Shown: positions 17,440 to 27,035, counted from the stretch's first letter. The stretch: DNA of 53,722 bases from Nitrospira sp. (GCA_028819435.1 JAPPLK010000114.1:1-53722); one strand, 5' to 3'. Numbers and translations: made by a program. Notes: a model not told the origin generated them from the letters alone.

Positions 17440-17529
17440 ATTGCTCATTAAGAGTTCGAGCGCCTTGCCTTCCGCTTTCTCGACTCCGGGTTCCAGATGA
17501 ATCTTACCTTGCCACCAGCAGACTTTCAT
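17350..17529 (-). CDS. Small protein (59 residues), antisense to the end of the Cas2-like gene
   Basis: Not recognised. The start at 17529 has an excellent SD (AAGGAGG, five to six bases upstream), and the gene lies 62 bases downstream of the GH65 gene on the same strand. The first half (MKVCWWQGKIHLEPGVEKAE) looks protein-like. The second half is read from the opposite strand of the Cas2-like gene, overlapping it by 90 bases. Convergent overlap of this length is unusual, and one of the two 3' ends may be acquired. Confidence 0.45.
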   Translation of the reverse strand: MKVCWWQGKIHLEPGVEKAEGKALELLMSNLQFTNLGHEIPSGPVGAIERNNQEPVVTV

Positions 17530-17591
17530 GTGTTCCTCCTTACGCCTGTCAAGTTATCTCCATAAGTCCCACAACAGGCCCCGGCGGGTGT

Positions 17592-19982
17592 TTACAGGTT
17601 CGTCTTGATAGTGTGTCCGGGTGTGAGGACGTGGGATTCGTTCTTGATGGAAACCGGAATCGGGGCTGCACGACCCGGACGTGAGGCGAGTTGCAGTCCG
17701 TCCCGCGTGACGGTCATGTCCAGGGAGTGTCCACGATACTTCAGCCGGAGGTGAAGGGCTTCCACTGCCGAAGGAAGGCAGGGATTGAAACAGAGCGTGC
17801 CGTTCTTGGCTTCCCATCCCGTATAGGCGCGCTGAATCAGGTCCACTGTCCCGGCCATGGCTCCCGTGTGGATGCCTTCCGCGGTGGTGCCTGCTTGCAG
17901 GTCAGACACGTCCACGCCCAACGCATCCTTGAACAGTTCCCAGGAAGCTTCAGGGTCTGACCTCGTCATGGCCCAAGCATGCACCACCCGGCTGAGTGAA
18001 GACCCGTGCGCCGTTCGCGCCGAGTAATACTCGACGTTCCGGGAAATGGTGGCGGTTTCGAGGGGATAGCCCAACCGGTCGAAAAGGGATTGCAGTTCCT
18101 CCTTGGAAAACAAATAAAAGAGCATCAGCACGTCGGCCTGTTTCGAGAGTTTGTAACGGTTCGTGGTATCCCCTTCGGCTTCGAGGATGCGGTCCAGCCG
18201 GTGAATGTCCCCGTATCGTTGCCGGTAGCCTTCCCAATCAAATTCCGCCAATGCCCCATACCCTTCGAATTGGCTGATGATCCCCTCGTCGTGAAACGGC
18301 ACGAACATCTTCCGGCTGATGTCTTCCCACAAGGCGACCTCGGTTGGGCTGACGTGCAGGAGATCCCGCACCTCGTTTCGACTTGATTGCTCGAGCCGGT
18401 CCAGAAGTTCCAGTGCCCGGCACAGGATCCAGACCACCATGACGTTGGTATAGGCGTTATTGTTCAGACCCGGGGTTTCGGCGTCCGGATACTCATCGTG
18501 GTATTCATCGGGTCCCATCACCCGTAAAATCTCATAACGTTCCTTGTCGGAATTGTATGATGTGACGCTTACCCAAAACCTGGCGATCTCCAGGAACATT
18601 TCCGCGCCGGCGCCTGAAAGAAATTCCCAGTCGTCGGTGGTTTCGGCGTACTGCCAGACGTTGTAGGCGATGGCCGCGTTCACGTGCCGTTGAAGCAGAC
18701 TGTTATCCGGGATCCATCGGCCGGATTTGGGGTTCAGGTGCAGGACTTGGCTTTCTTCACGGCCGTTGCTGCCGCTTTGCCAGGGATACAGCGCCCCGCT
18801 GAACCCGGCTGTTGCGGCGTTCCGCCTGGCCTGTTCGAGGCGCCTGTGCCGGTACATCAACAGCGCCTTCGTCAGGGCCGGGAATCGCAGTGTCAACACC
18901 GGGAAAATGTACAGTTCATCCCAGAAAATGTGGCCCCGATACGCCTCGCCGTGCCATCCCCGTGCGGGAACGCCCGCGTCCAACTCGACCGTATGCGACG
19001 AAACCGTTTGCAGCAGGTGGAAGAGGTGCAACCGTAGCGTGAGTTGTGAGCCTTCGCCGCCCTGGAGGCCCAAGTCACACTGCTGCCAAACCTGATCCCA
19101 GTGCTGGGTGTGCGACCGGAGCAGGTCCTCGAACCGTCCGGTGTGCACGAGGGCATCGCGAGCTTCTTCTCCGCATTCCGAAATGCCGTGATCGCGCGAG
19201 GTATACAACGACGTGATTTTTTCAATGGTCAATGACTGTCCTTCCGTCATGGGAATCATACATTCCTGGCCGATGTAGTCCCGTTGCTGCACCGGGGTCC
19301 TGGGCAGGTCTGGCCAGGCCGCATCCGGGAAAAACCCGGTGCGTGCGGCCTGGGCGATGCGGATTTTCGATTGAGTCGTTTCCGTACATAGAAAGATCCC
19401 GTCGTGCTCGAAAGCAAAGGCTTCCAGGGGAGATAAGTGAAGGTTGTTCAGGGCCGCGTAGCGCGGCACGCCGGTGTTGCGGACCCGGCCGTCGAGGCCG
19501 GTATGAATCTCCAACGGGCCGGACCAATTGTCAGGGGTGATTACGACCTCCACCCCGGCGAGATGCGGATCATTCAAATGGACGAAACGGCGGCTGTTGA
19601 CCGTGGTCTTTCGCCCTTCGCGATCCTGAAATTGATACGAACGATGCAGGACCCCGGTCTTCAAGTCCAGGGTTTGTTGGTACGAGAGCAGGTCAACGGC
19701 CTGGATGTTGAACCACTCATCTCCGGGGTGGCGAAAGGTGAGGATCAACCAATTCGGCAGGTTCACGAGGTCTTCATTCTCGATCGTCCGGCCTTCGATT
19801 TCGGTCTGCAACCGGTTGTATCCGCCGGCCAGGTAGGTTCCCGGGTAGTGCGTGGCATCGGCGTTGGCTTCGGGAGCCGCCCCGCGGGTGGCAAAATACC
19901 CGTTGCCCAGCGTACACAGGGCTTCGCGCAGGCGTTCCTTCGCGGGGTCGAACCCGTCGTAGATCAATGCCCAGTCGCTCAT
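17592..19982 (-). CDS. Glycoside hydrolase family 65 phosphorylase (trehalose/kojibiose/maltose-type)
   Basis: A 796-residue GH65 enzyme. These phosphorolyse alpha-glucosides with inversion, giving beta-glucose-1-phosphate. The N-terminal beta-sandwich spans about residues 1-270, then the (alpha/alpha)6 barrel holds HIFWDELYIFP, SGSNGREESQ and the catalytic Glu in VMGPDEYHDEYPD, with KQADVLMLFYLF and HGSSLS forming the phosphate site, and a small C-terminal domain. Its start overlaps the gene for a beta-phosphoglucomutase/trehalose-phosphatase fusion by four bases, which favours trehalose or trehalose-6-phosphate as substrate. Exact specificity cannot be read from sequence. Confidence 0.85.
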   Translation of the reverse strand: MSDWALIYDGFDPAKERLREALCTLGNGYFATRGAAPEANADATHYPGTYLAGGYNRLQTEIEGRTIENEDLVNLPNWLILTFRHPGDEWFNIQAVDLLSYQQTLDLKTGVLHRSYQFQDREGRKTTVNSRRFVHLNDPHLAGVEVVITPDNWSGPLEIHTGLDGRVRNTGVPRYAALNNLHLSPLEAFAFEHDGIFLCTETTQSKIRIAQAARTGFFPDAAWPDLPRTPVQQRDYIGQECMIPMTEGQSLTIEKITSLYTSRDHGISECGEEARDALVHTGRFEDLLRSHTQHWDQVWQQCDLGLQGGEGSQLTLRLHLFHLLQTVSSHTVELDAGVPARGWHGEAYRGHIFWDELYIFPVLTLRFPALTKALLMYRHRRLEQARRNAATAGFSGALYPWQSGSNGREESQVLHLNPKSGRWIPDNSLLQRHVNAAIAYNVWQYAETTDDWEFLSGAGAEMFLEIARFWVSVTSYNSDKERYEILRVMGPDEYHDEYPDAETPGLNNNAYTNVMVVWILCRALELLDRLEQSSRNEVRDLLHVSPTEVALWEDISRKMFVPFHDEGIISQFEGYGALAEFDWEGYRQRYGDIHRLDRILEAEGDTTNRYKLSKQADVLMLFYLFSKEELQSLFDRLGYPLETATISRNVEYYSARTAHGSSLSRVVHAWAMTRSDPEASWELFKDALGVDVSDLQAGTTAEGIHTGAMAGTVDLIQRAYTGWEAKNGTLCFNPCLPSAVEALHLRLKYRGHSLDMTVTRDGLQLASRPGRAAPIPVSIKNESHVLTPGHTIKTNL

Positions 19983-21556
19983 GGCGTGCGGCCTTCCAGG
20001 TGACGACTCAATCGCATGAGAAATTCTTTCACCTCATGGGGGTCTTGCAATGAAAAAGACGCAGACGAAAAGCGCGAGCCGTGCTCCACCACGATCCCCA
20101 CGCCGCGCTCGACCAACTCACGAAACGCGTGTTCGTCCGTGAGATCGTCGCCGATGTACACGGGCTGGTATTGGCGCTCCTTCCATTTCAGACCCTCCAG
20201 CAACCACAACAGGGCTTTCCCTTTATCCCAGTCGAGCTGCGGTTGCATTTCAAAGACCATCTTGCCTGCCGAGCGCCGGAGATCGGGAGACTCGGCCATG
20301 ACCCGGGTGACGGCCTCTTCGACCTTGGAGACCTCACCGGGATCGACCAGGCGATAATGCACCGCGATGGAGAATTTTTTTCGCTCGATCAGGGTGCCGG
20401 CAACGGGTTCGAGGAGAGGCCGCAGCATGGCCTCCGCGTGATCGAGGGCCTTGGAAAACTGCGTTCCGACTTCATGGGACAGGGCGAAGTGTTCCGGCCC
20501 GGCAATGTCGAATCCATGGCTGCCGGCGTAGATCAGCGAGTTCAAGTTGACGAGATCCGTGACGTCCTTGCGGTCCCGGCCACTGATGATCCCCACCGGA
20601 CATTGACGACTCAATGCGTCCAGGACGTCCCGCACGTCCTGAGTCAACACGGCCAGTTCGGGCCTGTCCACAATCGGCGTCAGGGTGCCGTCGTAATCCA
20701 GAAACACCACCACCGGTTGTTGCCCCAATCGCGCCAGTACGTCTTCGAATCGATCGAGTGCGGACGGCAGGGCCGTGGCGCTACGCCAGGTGATCCCGGC
20801 TTCGTCCCGGACCACGAGTTCCTCCAAATCCGGGACGACCACGTCTCCGCCGTGAGCAGACAAGGCGTCAGCCTGGCCGACGCGATCAAGGCCCACGACC
20901 AGGCCGAAGCATCCGGCCCGTCCGGCTTCCACCCCGGCCAACGCGTCTTCACACACCACGGCTCGTTGAGGCAGGACCTCCAAACATTCGGCAGCTCTCA
21001 AGAAGGTGTCGGGGTGCGGTTTCCCGCGCAGGCTCAAGGCACGGGCATCCCGGCCGTCCACCATCACCTCGAACAGGTCCGTCACACCCGCGGCTTGCAC
21101 GATGACCCGGCCGTTTTCACTGGCCGTGACGATCGCGGTTTTTTTGCCCAGAGATTTGAGCAGCCGCATGAGCGCGACCGTCGAGGGAAAGACCTCCACC
21201 CCGTTTTCGTGGAGGGTCTTCAGAAACTGGACGTTCTTGCGATTCCCCAGCCCGCAAACGGTTTCACGCTCAGGCGGGTCCGAGGGGTCTCCATGGGGCA
21301 GCGTGATGCCGCGGGAAGCCAGAAAACTGGTCACGCCGTCGTACCGGGGCTTGCCGTCCACGTAGGCGCAATAATCATTGACGGGGTCGAAAGCTTGAAA
21401 CGGCTCCCCGGTTTGCCCGGCTTGCGTCCGGAGATAATCATCAAACAGGTGTTTCCAGGCTGCCGCATGAACCGCCGCGGTCCTGGTGATGACCCCGTCG
21501 AGGTCAAAAATCGCGGCATCGAACCCGCTCAATTCCAGTATGGGTTGATCCGTCAC
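19979..21556 (-). CDS. Fused beta-phosphoglucomutase and trehalose-6-phosphate phosphatase
   Basis: A 525-residue two-domain HAD protein. The N-terminal half (about 1-250) is a beta-phosphoglucomutase: IFDLDGVITRT with the nucleophile and acid/base Asp, the cap motif, TASENG, GKPHPD and CEDALAGVEAG. The C-terminal half (about 275-520) is OtsB-like: FLDYDGTLTPI, GIISGRDRKDV, YAGSHGFDI and YIGDDLTDEHAF. It could isomerise beta-glucose-1-phosphate from the downstream GH65 enzyme and also release trehalose from trehalose-6-phosphate. Starts at GTG. No OtsA-type synthase is in the window. Confidence 0.88.
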   Translation of the reverse strand: MTDQPILELSGFDAAIFDLDGVITRTAAVHAAAWKHLFDDYLRTQAGQTGEPFQAFDPVNDYCAYVDGKPRYDGVTSFLASRGITLPHGDPSDPPERETVCGLGNRKNVQFLKTLHENGVEVFPSTVALMRLLKSLGKKTAIVTASENGRVIVQAAGVTDLFEVMVDGRDARALSLRGKPHPDTFLRAAECLEVLPQRAVVCEDALAGVEAGRAGCFGLVVGLDRVGQADALSAHGGDVVVPDLEELVVRDEAGITWRSATALPSALDRFEDVLARLGQQPVVVFLDYDGTLTPIVDRPELAVLTQDVRDVLDALSRQCPVGIISGRDRKDVTDLVNLNSLIYAGSHGFDIAGPEHFALSHEVGTQFSKALDHAEAMLRPLLEPVAGTLIERKKFSIAVHYRLVDPGEVSKVEEAVTRVMAESPDLRRSAGKMVFEMQPQLDWDKGKALLWLLEGLKWKERQYQPVYIGDDLTDEHAFRELVERGVGIVVEHGSRFSSASFSLQDPHEVKEFLMRLSRHLEGRTP

Positions 21557-21731
21557 GTCGTGAAAAGTATGGAAAAGTCTCTGACCGCTGTATCAGGAAA
21601 TTCTACAGGGAGAGACCTACAAGATGATGCTTGAAAATGTCAATGCCGTTTGATGATAAATCAGGCATTGTTCCGGAGGGTGTGGCGATACGCTCTTGGG
21701 AGGCCAAACACCGGCTCAGCTCGGCCCCGCT

Positions 21732-22060
21732 CTACTCACGCAGCGCGCCGAAGGCGCCGGCCACGCCGCCGCGCTCGAACACACCTGCGGCCTCCCCGGC
21801 CTCCGGTCCGTAGAACGCGCCCTCCACCTGCCCCAGCGTGTGGTTCACGTCAGTGCCGGCGAGGTTGTTGCCGTCCGTCGGCAGACCAAAGGTCCCGTTG
21901 GCGCGACCGGTAGATCGGTCCATGCGAACCCGGGCGGGCCGCTATAACGCTGGCCCTGGGCCACCGCCCCGGCTGAGGGGGCGAGGCCATCCAGCGTCAG
22001 GGCCAGAGAGTGGTCGTCGAAGTCATAGACGAGCATGGAGCGGCCCTCCACCTCAACTCC
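21732..22060 (-). pseudogene. Decayed fragment of a TbpB-like beta-barrel domain protein
   Basis: Two overlapping frames give one continuous domain. The first (to about 21905) reads SMLVYDFDDHSLALTLDG; the second continues NGTFGLPTDGNNLAGTDVNHTL, then VEGAFYGPEAGEAAGVFERG and GVAGAFGALRE before a stop. The G-A-F-Y-G-P and G-V-F-E-R pattern is the C-terminus of transferrin-binding-protein-like eight-stranded barrels. A frameshift near 21905-21925 and the missing N-terminus mark it as broken. It lies directly downstream of the spondin/barrel gene and shares its very high GC. Confidence 0.65.
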
Positions 22061-22104
22061 GGCCGGGGCTTGCGGGAAGTGAACAAACGAGGTAGCGCCC
22101 CAGG

Positions 22105-25100
22105 TCAGAAGCGTCGTCGTACCTCCAGCATGACGCCGTGATCGGGCGCACCGGCGGTGGGCTCACGCCAGGTAGTCTCCAGGTGCGCGTCGAGCCCCGC
22201 GCCTGCAGCGAGTCGCATGCCCGCGCGCCAAGTCACGGCCCGCGTATCGGTGAGCGAGAATCCGGCATAGGGTGTAGTGGTGCCGCTGGTGCCCGGTGTG
22301 GCGAACCCGTAGCCCAGCGCTGCCTCCAGCCTCGGCTCATAGCGCGTCGCCGCCGCGGCCGGCGACCTCGACACGCCCTCGTTCCATAGCCGTGACACGC
22401 CGCTGGCGGCCACGCCTAAGGCCGGCGAAACGCTCAGCGCCAGGCCTCGGCCGTCCGCACCCGGGTCGACGCGCACCAAGCCGGCCACGCCCCACTGCCG
22501 GTAGCTGCCGCGGCCGAGAAGTGTGCGGGCGCGCGCCTGTATCGTCAGCCCTTGGGCCGGATGGCTCCAGCGCACGCCACCGCCGAGTTCCAGGCCCGTA
22601 CCGGTCTCGCCGTCACCGCCGTCGTGGCGCACGCCGACCTCCAGGACCGGGACGACGACCGAGCCCGAGACGAGGGTCCAGGTCTGTTGTCCTTCCAGAG
22701 CCATGCGCAGGCGTTGTGCGGCTGCGTTCAGGGCCACCAGTGGGCCGTCGCCGTCGGCCTCCCACTGCGTGATCCACGCCTCTCCCTTGAGCGCCAGCAC
22801 CATCTGCCCGGCCGCCAGCAGCGTCCCACGGGCTCCGGCACCCGCGCTCCACGCGGTCGCCTCACTGTCGTACTTCCCGACCGTCGCGTCGTTCAGGTGT
22901 ACCTCGCCGCGACCAAGCGTCGCGGCCGCCCACCCTGTCAGGCGCTCGTGCGCCGTCCACCCCAGGTAGGGCATCAGGCTCGTCATCCGGCTTTGGTAGG
23001 TGCCCGTCACCGATGGTTCGCCACCTTGGTCAGTCCAGTCGAAGGTGCCCCGCGCGTGCGACAGCGCGAGGCCTCCCAGCAGGCGCTCGCTGAGCCGGAC
23101 ATCCGCGCCGAGGTGGGCGTTGAGCATGCCGCCGTCCCAGTCGGTGACGCGGCCGCCCGAGAGCGCGGTCCAGTCCACCGCGCCCCATAGCACCGGGGCC
23201 AGTCCCCCGGCGTCGCCGGTGGCTGACAAGGGCAGGACGAACTCGCTACCCGCGAGGAGCTGGGGTAGGTCGGGCAGGGCCGCGCCGGTCGCCAGCGTCC
23301 CCGCAAGGTTCGCTACAGCGGTTTGCAGCTCGTATCCGGCCACCTGCAACCGGGCTGCCGTGCGGGTCGCGGCCAGCCGCTCGCTCACCGCGGCGAATGC
23401 GCTTCCCGCGGCCAGCCGCGCGGCCTCGGGCAGCACCGTCCGATGCACCCGGTTCAGCCGTGACACGGTGGCGGCGTCACGCACCTCGACGGTCACCTGG
23501 GTCTCCGCCACGCGCTCCCGGGAGTCGGTGGCCTGCACCGTCAGGGTGTAGCGGCCCGTCGCCTCGCCGGGGCCGACATAATGCACCGCGCCCGTGGCCG
23601 CATCGACCTGGAACAAGCCGTCTCCCCCAGACGCGAGGGTGTAGGTAACCCCGGTTCCCGCCGCGCGTACCACCCCGGGGGCGCCCCCGGGGTCACGCAC
23701 CGGCGCTGGTCCCACCAGGTTCTCCGCCAGCGTGAACGCGAATCGCGTCGCCACAAACTCTGGCCCAGACTCGTCGGGACCACTGCCGTCATCCCCGCCA
23801 CCCTTATCGTCATCGGCGACCGTCACTGTGACGGAGTCCGCCGTAACCCGCGCATAGTCGCCGGTGCCGCTCACCGTATGGGTAATCGAGACGGTATCTT
23901 GCGTCGTGTCGGCGTCCTGCTGCGGCGTGACTGTCACTGTCTGCGCCTGATTCCAGTTTCCGCTCGTTCCGCCAGTAAAGGTCAGCGTGACGCTGTCCGC
24001 CGGCGGGCCGCTACCTGTGTGTACCTTCACCACCGCATCCTCGCTGGTTGCGGTTACCGTCACGCTGGTCGTCGGTGCCTTGGTCAGCACCATTGTGTAG
24101 GTGTCCGCTGTCCCGCCCTCGGTCAGGCTGAGCGTGCCTTTTGAAACCATCACCCCGGCCACCGTCCCGGTGTCGTCGTCGGTGATGCTGAAACTCGCGG
24201 TGCCGGATGACGTGGCCCCACCGCCGAGACCCGAGTGGGTGGGGGTTCCGAGGGCTACCGTTACCGTCTCGGCAGTACCCTCGTCAATCGTATCGTCCCT
24301 TGCGGACAGCGTGAGGGTCGCCATCCGCGCGCCCGAGCCAAAAACAATATTGGCGCTGCCGCTGTTCAGGTTGTTGTAGGTCACACCCGGCGTGGGCGTG
24401 CCCGCGAGCATGTAGTCCGTGTTGCGCCGGGCAGCGCCGCCGAAGGTTAACGGCACCGTCAGCGACTCGCCCGCTGCCAGCGCCCGGTTCAGGGTCACCG
24501 TGATGGTTTTCGTGCCGCCGGTCTCGGGAATGTTTCCCTCGGCTGCGGAGAGCGTGACCTGGGTGGAGTCGTTGTCGTTCACCGTCACCGAGGCCGAGGA
24601 CGGACTGACCACCGTGTAGCCGTTGCCGCTGGCCACGGTCACGGTCACCGAGCCGTTCGGTTCGTCGGTGTTGTCGTTCACCGTGGCAACGCTGTAGGTG
24701 GTTGAGGTCGTGCCCGCGTCGATCCGGACGGTCTTGCTGCCCTGGTGGGTTGTGGCGACGAAGTCCCTGCCATTGTTGCTGTTCTCTGAGACGTTCAGGT
24801 TGACCGTCAGGTTCGACGACGGCGCGGGATTTGCCGAGACGGTGAAACTCGCGCTGGTACCCTCGGTGACCGGGCCACTTCCGCGTACCGACAGTTTCAC
24901 CTGATTCATGAGTTTGAAGGTCATCCTTGCCACACGAACGTTTGTAAATTTGCCCTTTCCCTTCAGGCTGCTGATTGCGACATGGGGGTTGCTGGCAGGA
25001 TTGCTCAGCGACCAACCAGTCCCTTCCTCGGTGCCGGCGTCGTAAGCAAACAAGTCCACGGTGCGAGAAGAGTACCAGTTCCCGTTTCCGTCCAGGAGAG

Positions 25101-25665
25101 AAAAACCCGAGAGGCCCACGAACCAGTCCGGGGAGGGGCCGAGCATGGATAAAATGGTAAAGAGAGGATAATCCTTGCTGAATTCAACGGTTGTCGTCTT
25201 TGTAGCCTCACCGCCTCCGGACACGCTGAAACGTATAATCGTTTTGACGTTGTTGCGTTCTCTTGCTGCTACAAGTTCACTATTAAATCTTGTCGTGGAG
25301 CCGATTTCCGCTACATTCTCCACGCCAGCGGTGGCCAGGCTGCCCGCTGCCCAGAAAGTCTCATCGTTGTTGTGCGCGGCGCCTATCAACGTCGTGAAAT
25401 GTGCGCCGCCTGGAGCCCCAGGCGGCGTACTTTGCGCATTCCAGTTGCCCTCGAACGTTATGGTATAGGTGGCCGTATTCTGCGCGCGCGCCGGTTCCGG
25501 TTTTATGCCGAGGGCCATGCAGGCAGCAAGAAGAAGTCCGGTGATGATGCTGAAGGTGCTTCGAGAAATGCTGAGGAATCGCGGCTGAGGCGCACGGCCC
25601 CGTGCACGGATATCGTCACTGCGCCACGGAAAGAACAACCCACCGCCTGACTTCAGTTTCGCCAT
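22105..25665 (-). CDS. Spondin-domain, Calx-beta and beta-barrel surface protein
   Basis: A 1186-residue exported protein. A hydrophobic stretch at about 38-52 after a long basic N-region ends in PARAQ, a likely signal cleavage site. Residues 64-255 resemble a spondin_N domain (TYTITFEGNWN, DWFVGLSGFSLLDGNGNW, RTVDLFAYDAGTEEG). About 258-620 hold three Calx-beta-like repeats with Asp-rich ends (NDND, DDDT, ADDD). About 640-735 is cadherin-like (FAFTLAENL, LFQVDAATGAVHY). About 810-1186 is an autotransporter-type barrel with alternating aromatic strands, ending in Phe. GC content and codon use are higher than in neighbouring genes, suggesting transfer. Probably a calcium-dependent adhesin; no strong SD was seen. 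Confidence 0.75.
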   Translation of the reverse strand: MAKLKSGGGLFFPWRSDDIRARGRAPQPRFLSISRSTFSIITGLLLAACMALGIKPEPARAQNTATYTITFEGNWNAQSTPPGAPGGAHFTTLIGAAHNNDETFWAAGSLATAGVENVAEIGSTTRFNSELVAARERNNVKTIIRFSVSGGGEATKTTTVEFSKDYPLFTILSMLGPSPDWFVGLSGFSLLDGNGNWYSSRTVDLFAYDAGTEEGTGWSLSNPASNPHVAISSLKGKGKFTNVRVARMTFKLMNQVKLSVRGSGPVTEGTSASFTVSANPAPSSNLTVNLNVSENSNNGRDFVATTHQGSKTVRIDAGTTSTTYSVATVNDNTDEPNGSVTVTVASGNGYTVVSPSSASVTVNDNDSTQVTLSAAEGNIPETGGTKTITVTLNRALAAGESLTVPLTFGGAARRNTDYMLAGTPTPGVTYNNLNSGSANIVFGSGARMATLTLSARDDTIDEGTAETVTVALGTPTHSGLGGGATSSGTASFSITDDDTGTVAGVMVSKGTLSLTEGGTADTYTMVLTKAPTTSVTVTATSEDAVVKVHTGSGPPADSVTLTFTGGTSGNWNQAQTVTVTPQQDADTTQDTVSITHTVSGTGDYARVTADSVTVTVADDDKGGGDDGSGPDESGPEFVATRFAFTLAENLVGPAPVRDPGGAPGVVRAAGTGVTYTLASGGDGLFQVDAATGAVHYVGPGEATGRYTLTVQATDSRERVAETQVTVEVRDAATVSRLNRVHRTVLPEAARLAAGSAFAAVSERLAATRTAARLQVAGYELQTAVANLAGTLATGAALPDLPQLLAGSEFVLPLSATGDAGGLAPVLWGAVDWTALSGGRVTDWDGGMLNAHLGADVRLSERLLGGLALSHARGTFDWTDQGGEPSVTGTYQSRMTSLMPYLGWTAHERLTGWAAATLGRGEVHLNDATVGKYDSEATAWSAGAGARGTLLAAGQMVLALKGEAWITQWEADGDGPLVALNAAAQRLRMALEGQQTWTLVSGSVVVPVLEVGVRHDGGDGETGTGLELGGGVRWSHPAQGLTIQARARTLLGRGSYRQWGVAGLVRVDPGADGRGLALSVSPALGVAASGVSRLWNEGVSRSPAAAATRYEPRLEAALGYGFATPGTSGTTTPYAGFSLTDTRAVTWRAGMRLAAGAGLDAHLETTWREPTAGAPDHGVMLEVRRRF

Positions 25666-25940
25666 TACCGTATAGAATTGTTTCTGCCCCGATTTATAAT
25701 ACCTTTACGCACTCTGAATCAACCGGCATGTATTTTTACACCGGAGACTTTTAGAAGTCACCCTGTCAAGGGAGAGCATTCTTTTTTCCCGGCCATTTCC
25801 GGTTTCGAATTTACGGCAGGCCTTCGCCACATTTTCCGACGTCTGCTTTGTGGTCGGGTTCTCTCGCGTCGCCGATTTCTTGCAAAGACGGGTGCGTCTG
25901 CGTATGCTCAATCGTACGTCAGGATAGCGCAGGTCACGGT

Positions 25941-27023
25941 ATGTCGGAACAACAAAAAATAGACGCAGCCCGCAAGGAAATCGACCGGCTGGACGATGAA
26001 ATCATCCGGCTGCTCAACGAGCGCTCCGGTCACGTCATCACGATCGGCAAGGCGAAGCGGCAGGCGAACCCGGAGGGCCTGCTGCACACTGCGGGACGGG
26101 AGGCCTTCGTGGTGGAACGGCTGGTGCGTCAGAACACCGGTCCCTTTCCCAACGAGGCGATTCGCCCGGTGTACCGGGAAATCATGTCCGCCTCGTTGTC
26201 GTTGGAAGGCGCGCAGACCGTGGCGTACCTGGGCCCCTCGGCCACGTTTACGCATTTGGCGGCCTTGGGGAAATTCGGCGAGTCCGCCCAATACGTGCCG
26301 GTCAACGGGATCCAGGAAGTGTTTGACGCCGTGGAACGCGACCGCGCGATCTATGGGGTCGTGCCGATTGAAAACTCGACCGAAGGCGTGGTGAATCATA
26401 CCCTCGACATGTTTATCGACTCCAACCTGATGATCTACGGGGAAATCATGCTGGAAATTTCGCATCATCTCATGTCGAAGAGCGAACGAATCGAGGATAT
26501 CGAAAAGATTTATTCCCATTCGCATGCCCTGGCGCAGTGCCGGAATTGGTTGAAAACCAACATGGACAAGGTGCCGCTGGTCGAAGCCCCGAGTACCTCG
26601 CGCGCGGCCGAACGGTGCCGGGAGGAGCCTCGCGCCGCGGCCATTGCTTCCGAACTGGCGGCCAACATGTATGGTTTGCACGTGTTGAAATCAAGAATCG
26701 AGGATAACATCAACAACTATACAAGATTCCTGGTGTTGTGCAGGCATGGCGCCGAGCCCACGGGAAAGGACAAGACGTCCGTCATGCTGTCGGTGAAGGA
26801 CAAGGCCGGTGCGCTTTATGACCTGCTGCGGCCCTTTGCCTCCAACGGCATCAGCATGACCAAAATCGAGTCACGACCCTCGCGTCGCAAGGCCTGGGAA
26901 TATATCTTTTTTGTCGATTTCGAAGGACACATGCAAGAAGACCGGATCCGCCGGACCATCGAGGAACTGAAAGGCCGGTGTTTATTCATGAAAGTGCTCG
27001 GTTCGTATCCCGCCCATTCCTGA
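25941..27023 (+). CDS. pheA: Chorismate mutase / prephenate dehydratase (P-protein)
   Basis: A 360-residue bifunctional enzyme for phenylalanine synthesis. The chorismate mutase domain is residues 1-90 (ARKEIDRLDDEIIRLLNERS with the active-site Arg and Glu). The prephenate dehydratase domain is about 95-270 (YLGPSATFTHLAAL, VVPIENSTEGVVNHTLD, the TRF-type motif in NNYTRFLVL). The ACT regulatory domain is about 280-360 (KDKAGALYDLLRPF, IESRPSRRKAWEYIFFVD), implying feedback inhibition by phenylalanine. The start at 25941 is chosen because the upstream 31 codons are not PheA-like. First gene of the aromatic cluster. Confidence 0.95.
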   Translation: MSEQQKIDAARKEIDRLDDEIIRLLNERSGHVITIGKAKRQANPEGLLHTAGREAFVVERLVRQNTGPFPNEAIRPVYREIMSASLSLEGAQTVAYLGPSATFTHLAALGKFGESAQYVPVNGIQEVFDAVERDRAIYGVVPIENSTEGVVNHTLDMFIDSNLMIYGEIMLEISHHLMSKSERIEDIEKIYSHSHALAQCRNWLKTNMDKVPLVEAPSTSRAAERCREEPRAAAIASELAANMYGLHVLKSRIEDNINNYTRFLVLCRHGAEPTGKDKTSVMLSVKDKAGALYDLLRPFASNGISMTKIESRPSRRKAWEYIFFVDFEGHMQEDRIRRTIEELKGRCLFMKVLGSYPAHS

Positions 27024-27035
27024 GAAGAGTCGATG

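Noticed and set aside
20081-21634. A 517-codon open frame opposite the beta-phosphoglucomutase/OtsB fusion
   Set aside because: The minus-strand gene has complete HAD motifs; the + frame is His/Gly/Arg-rich shadow sequence caused by high GC at third positions.
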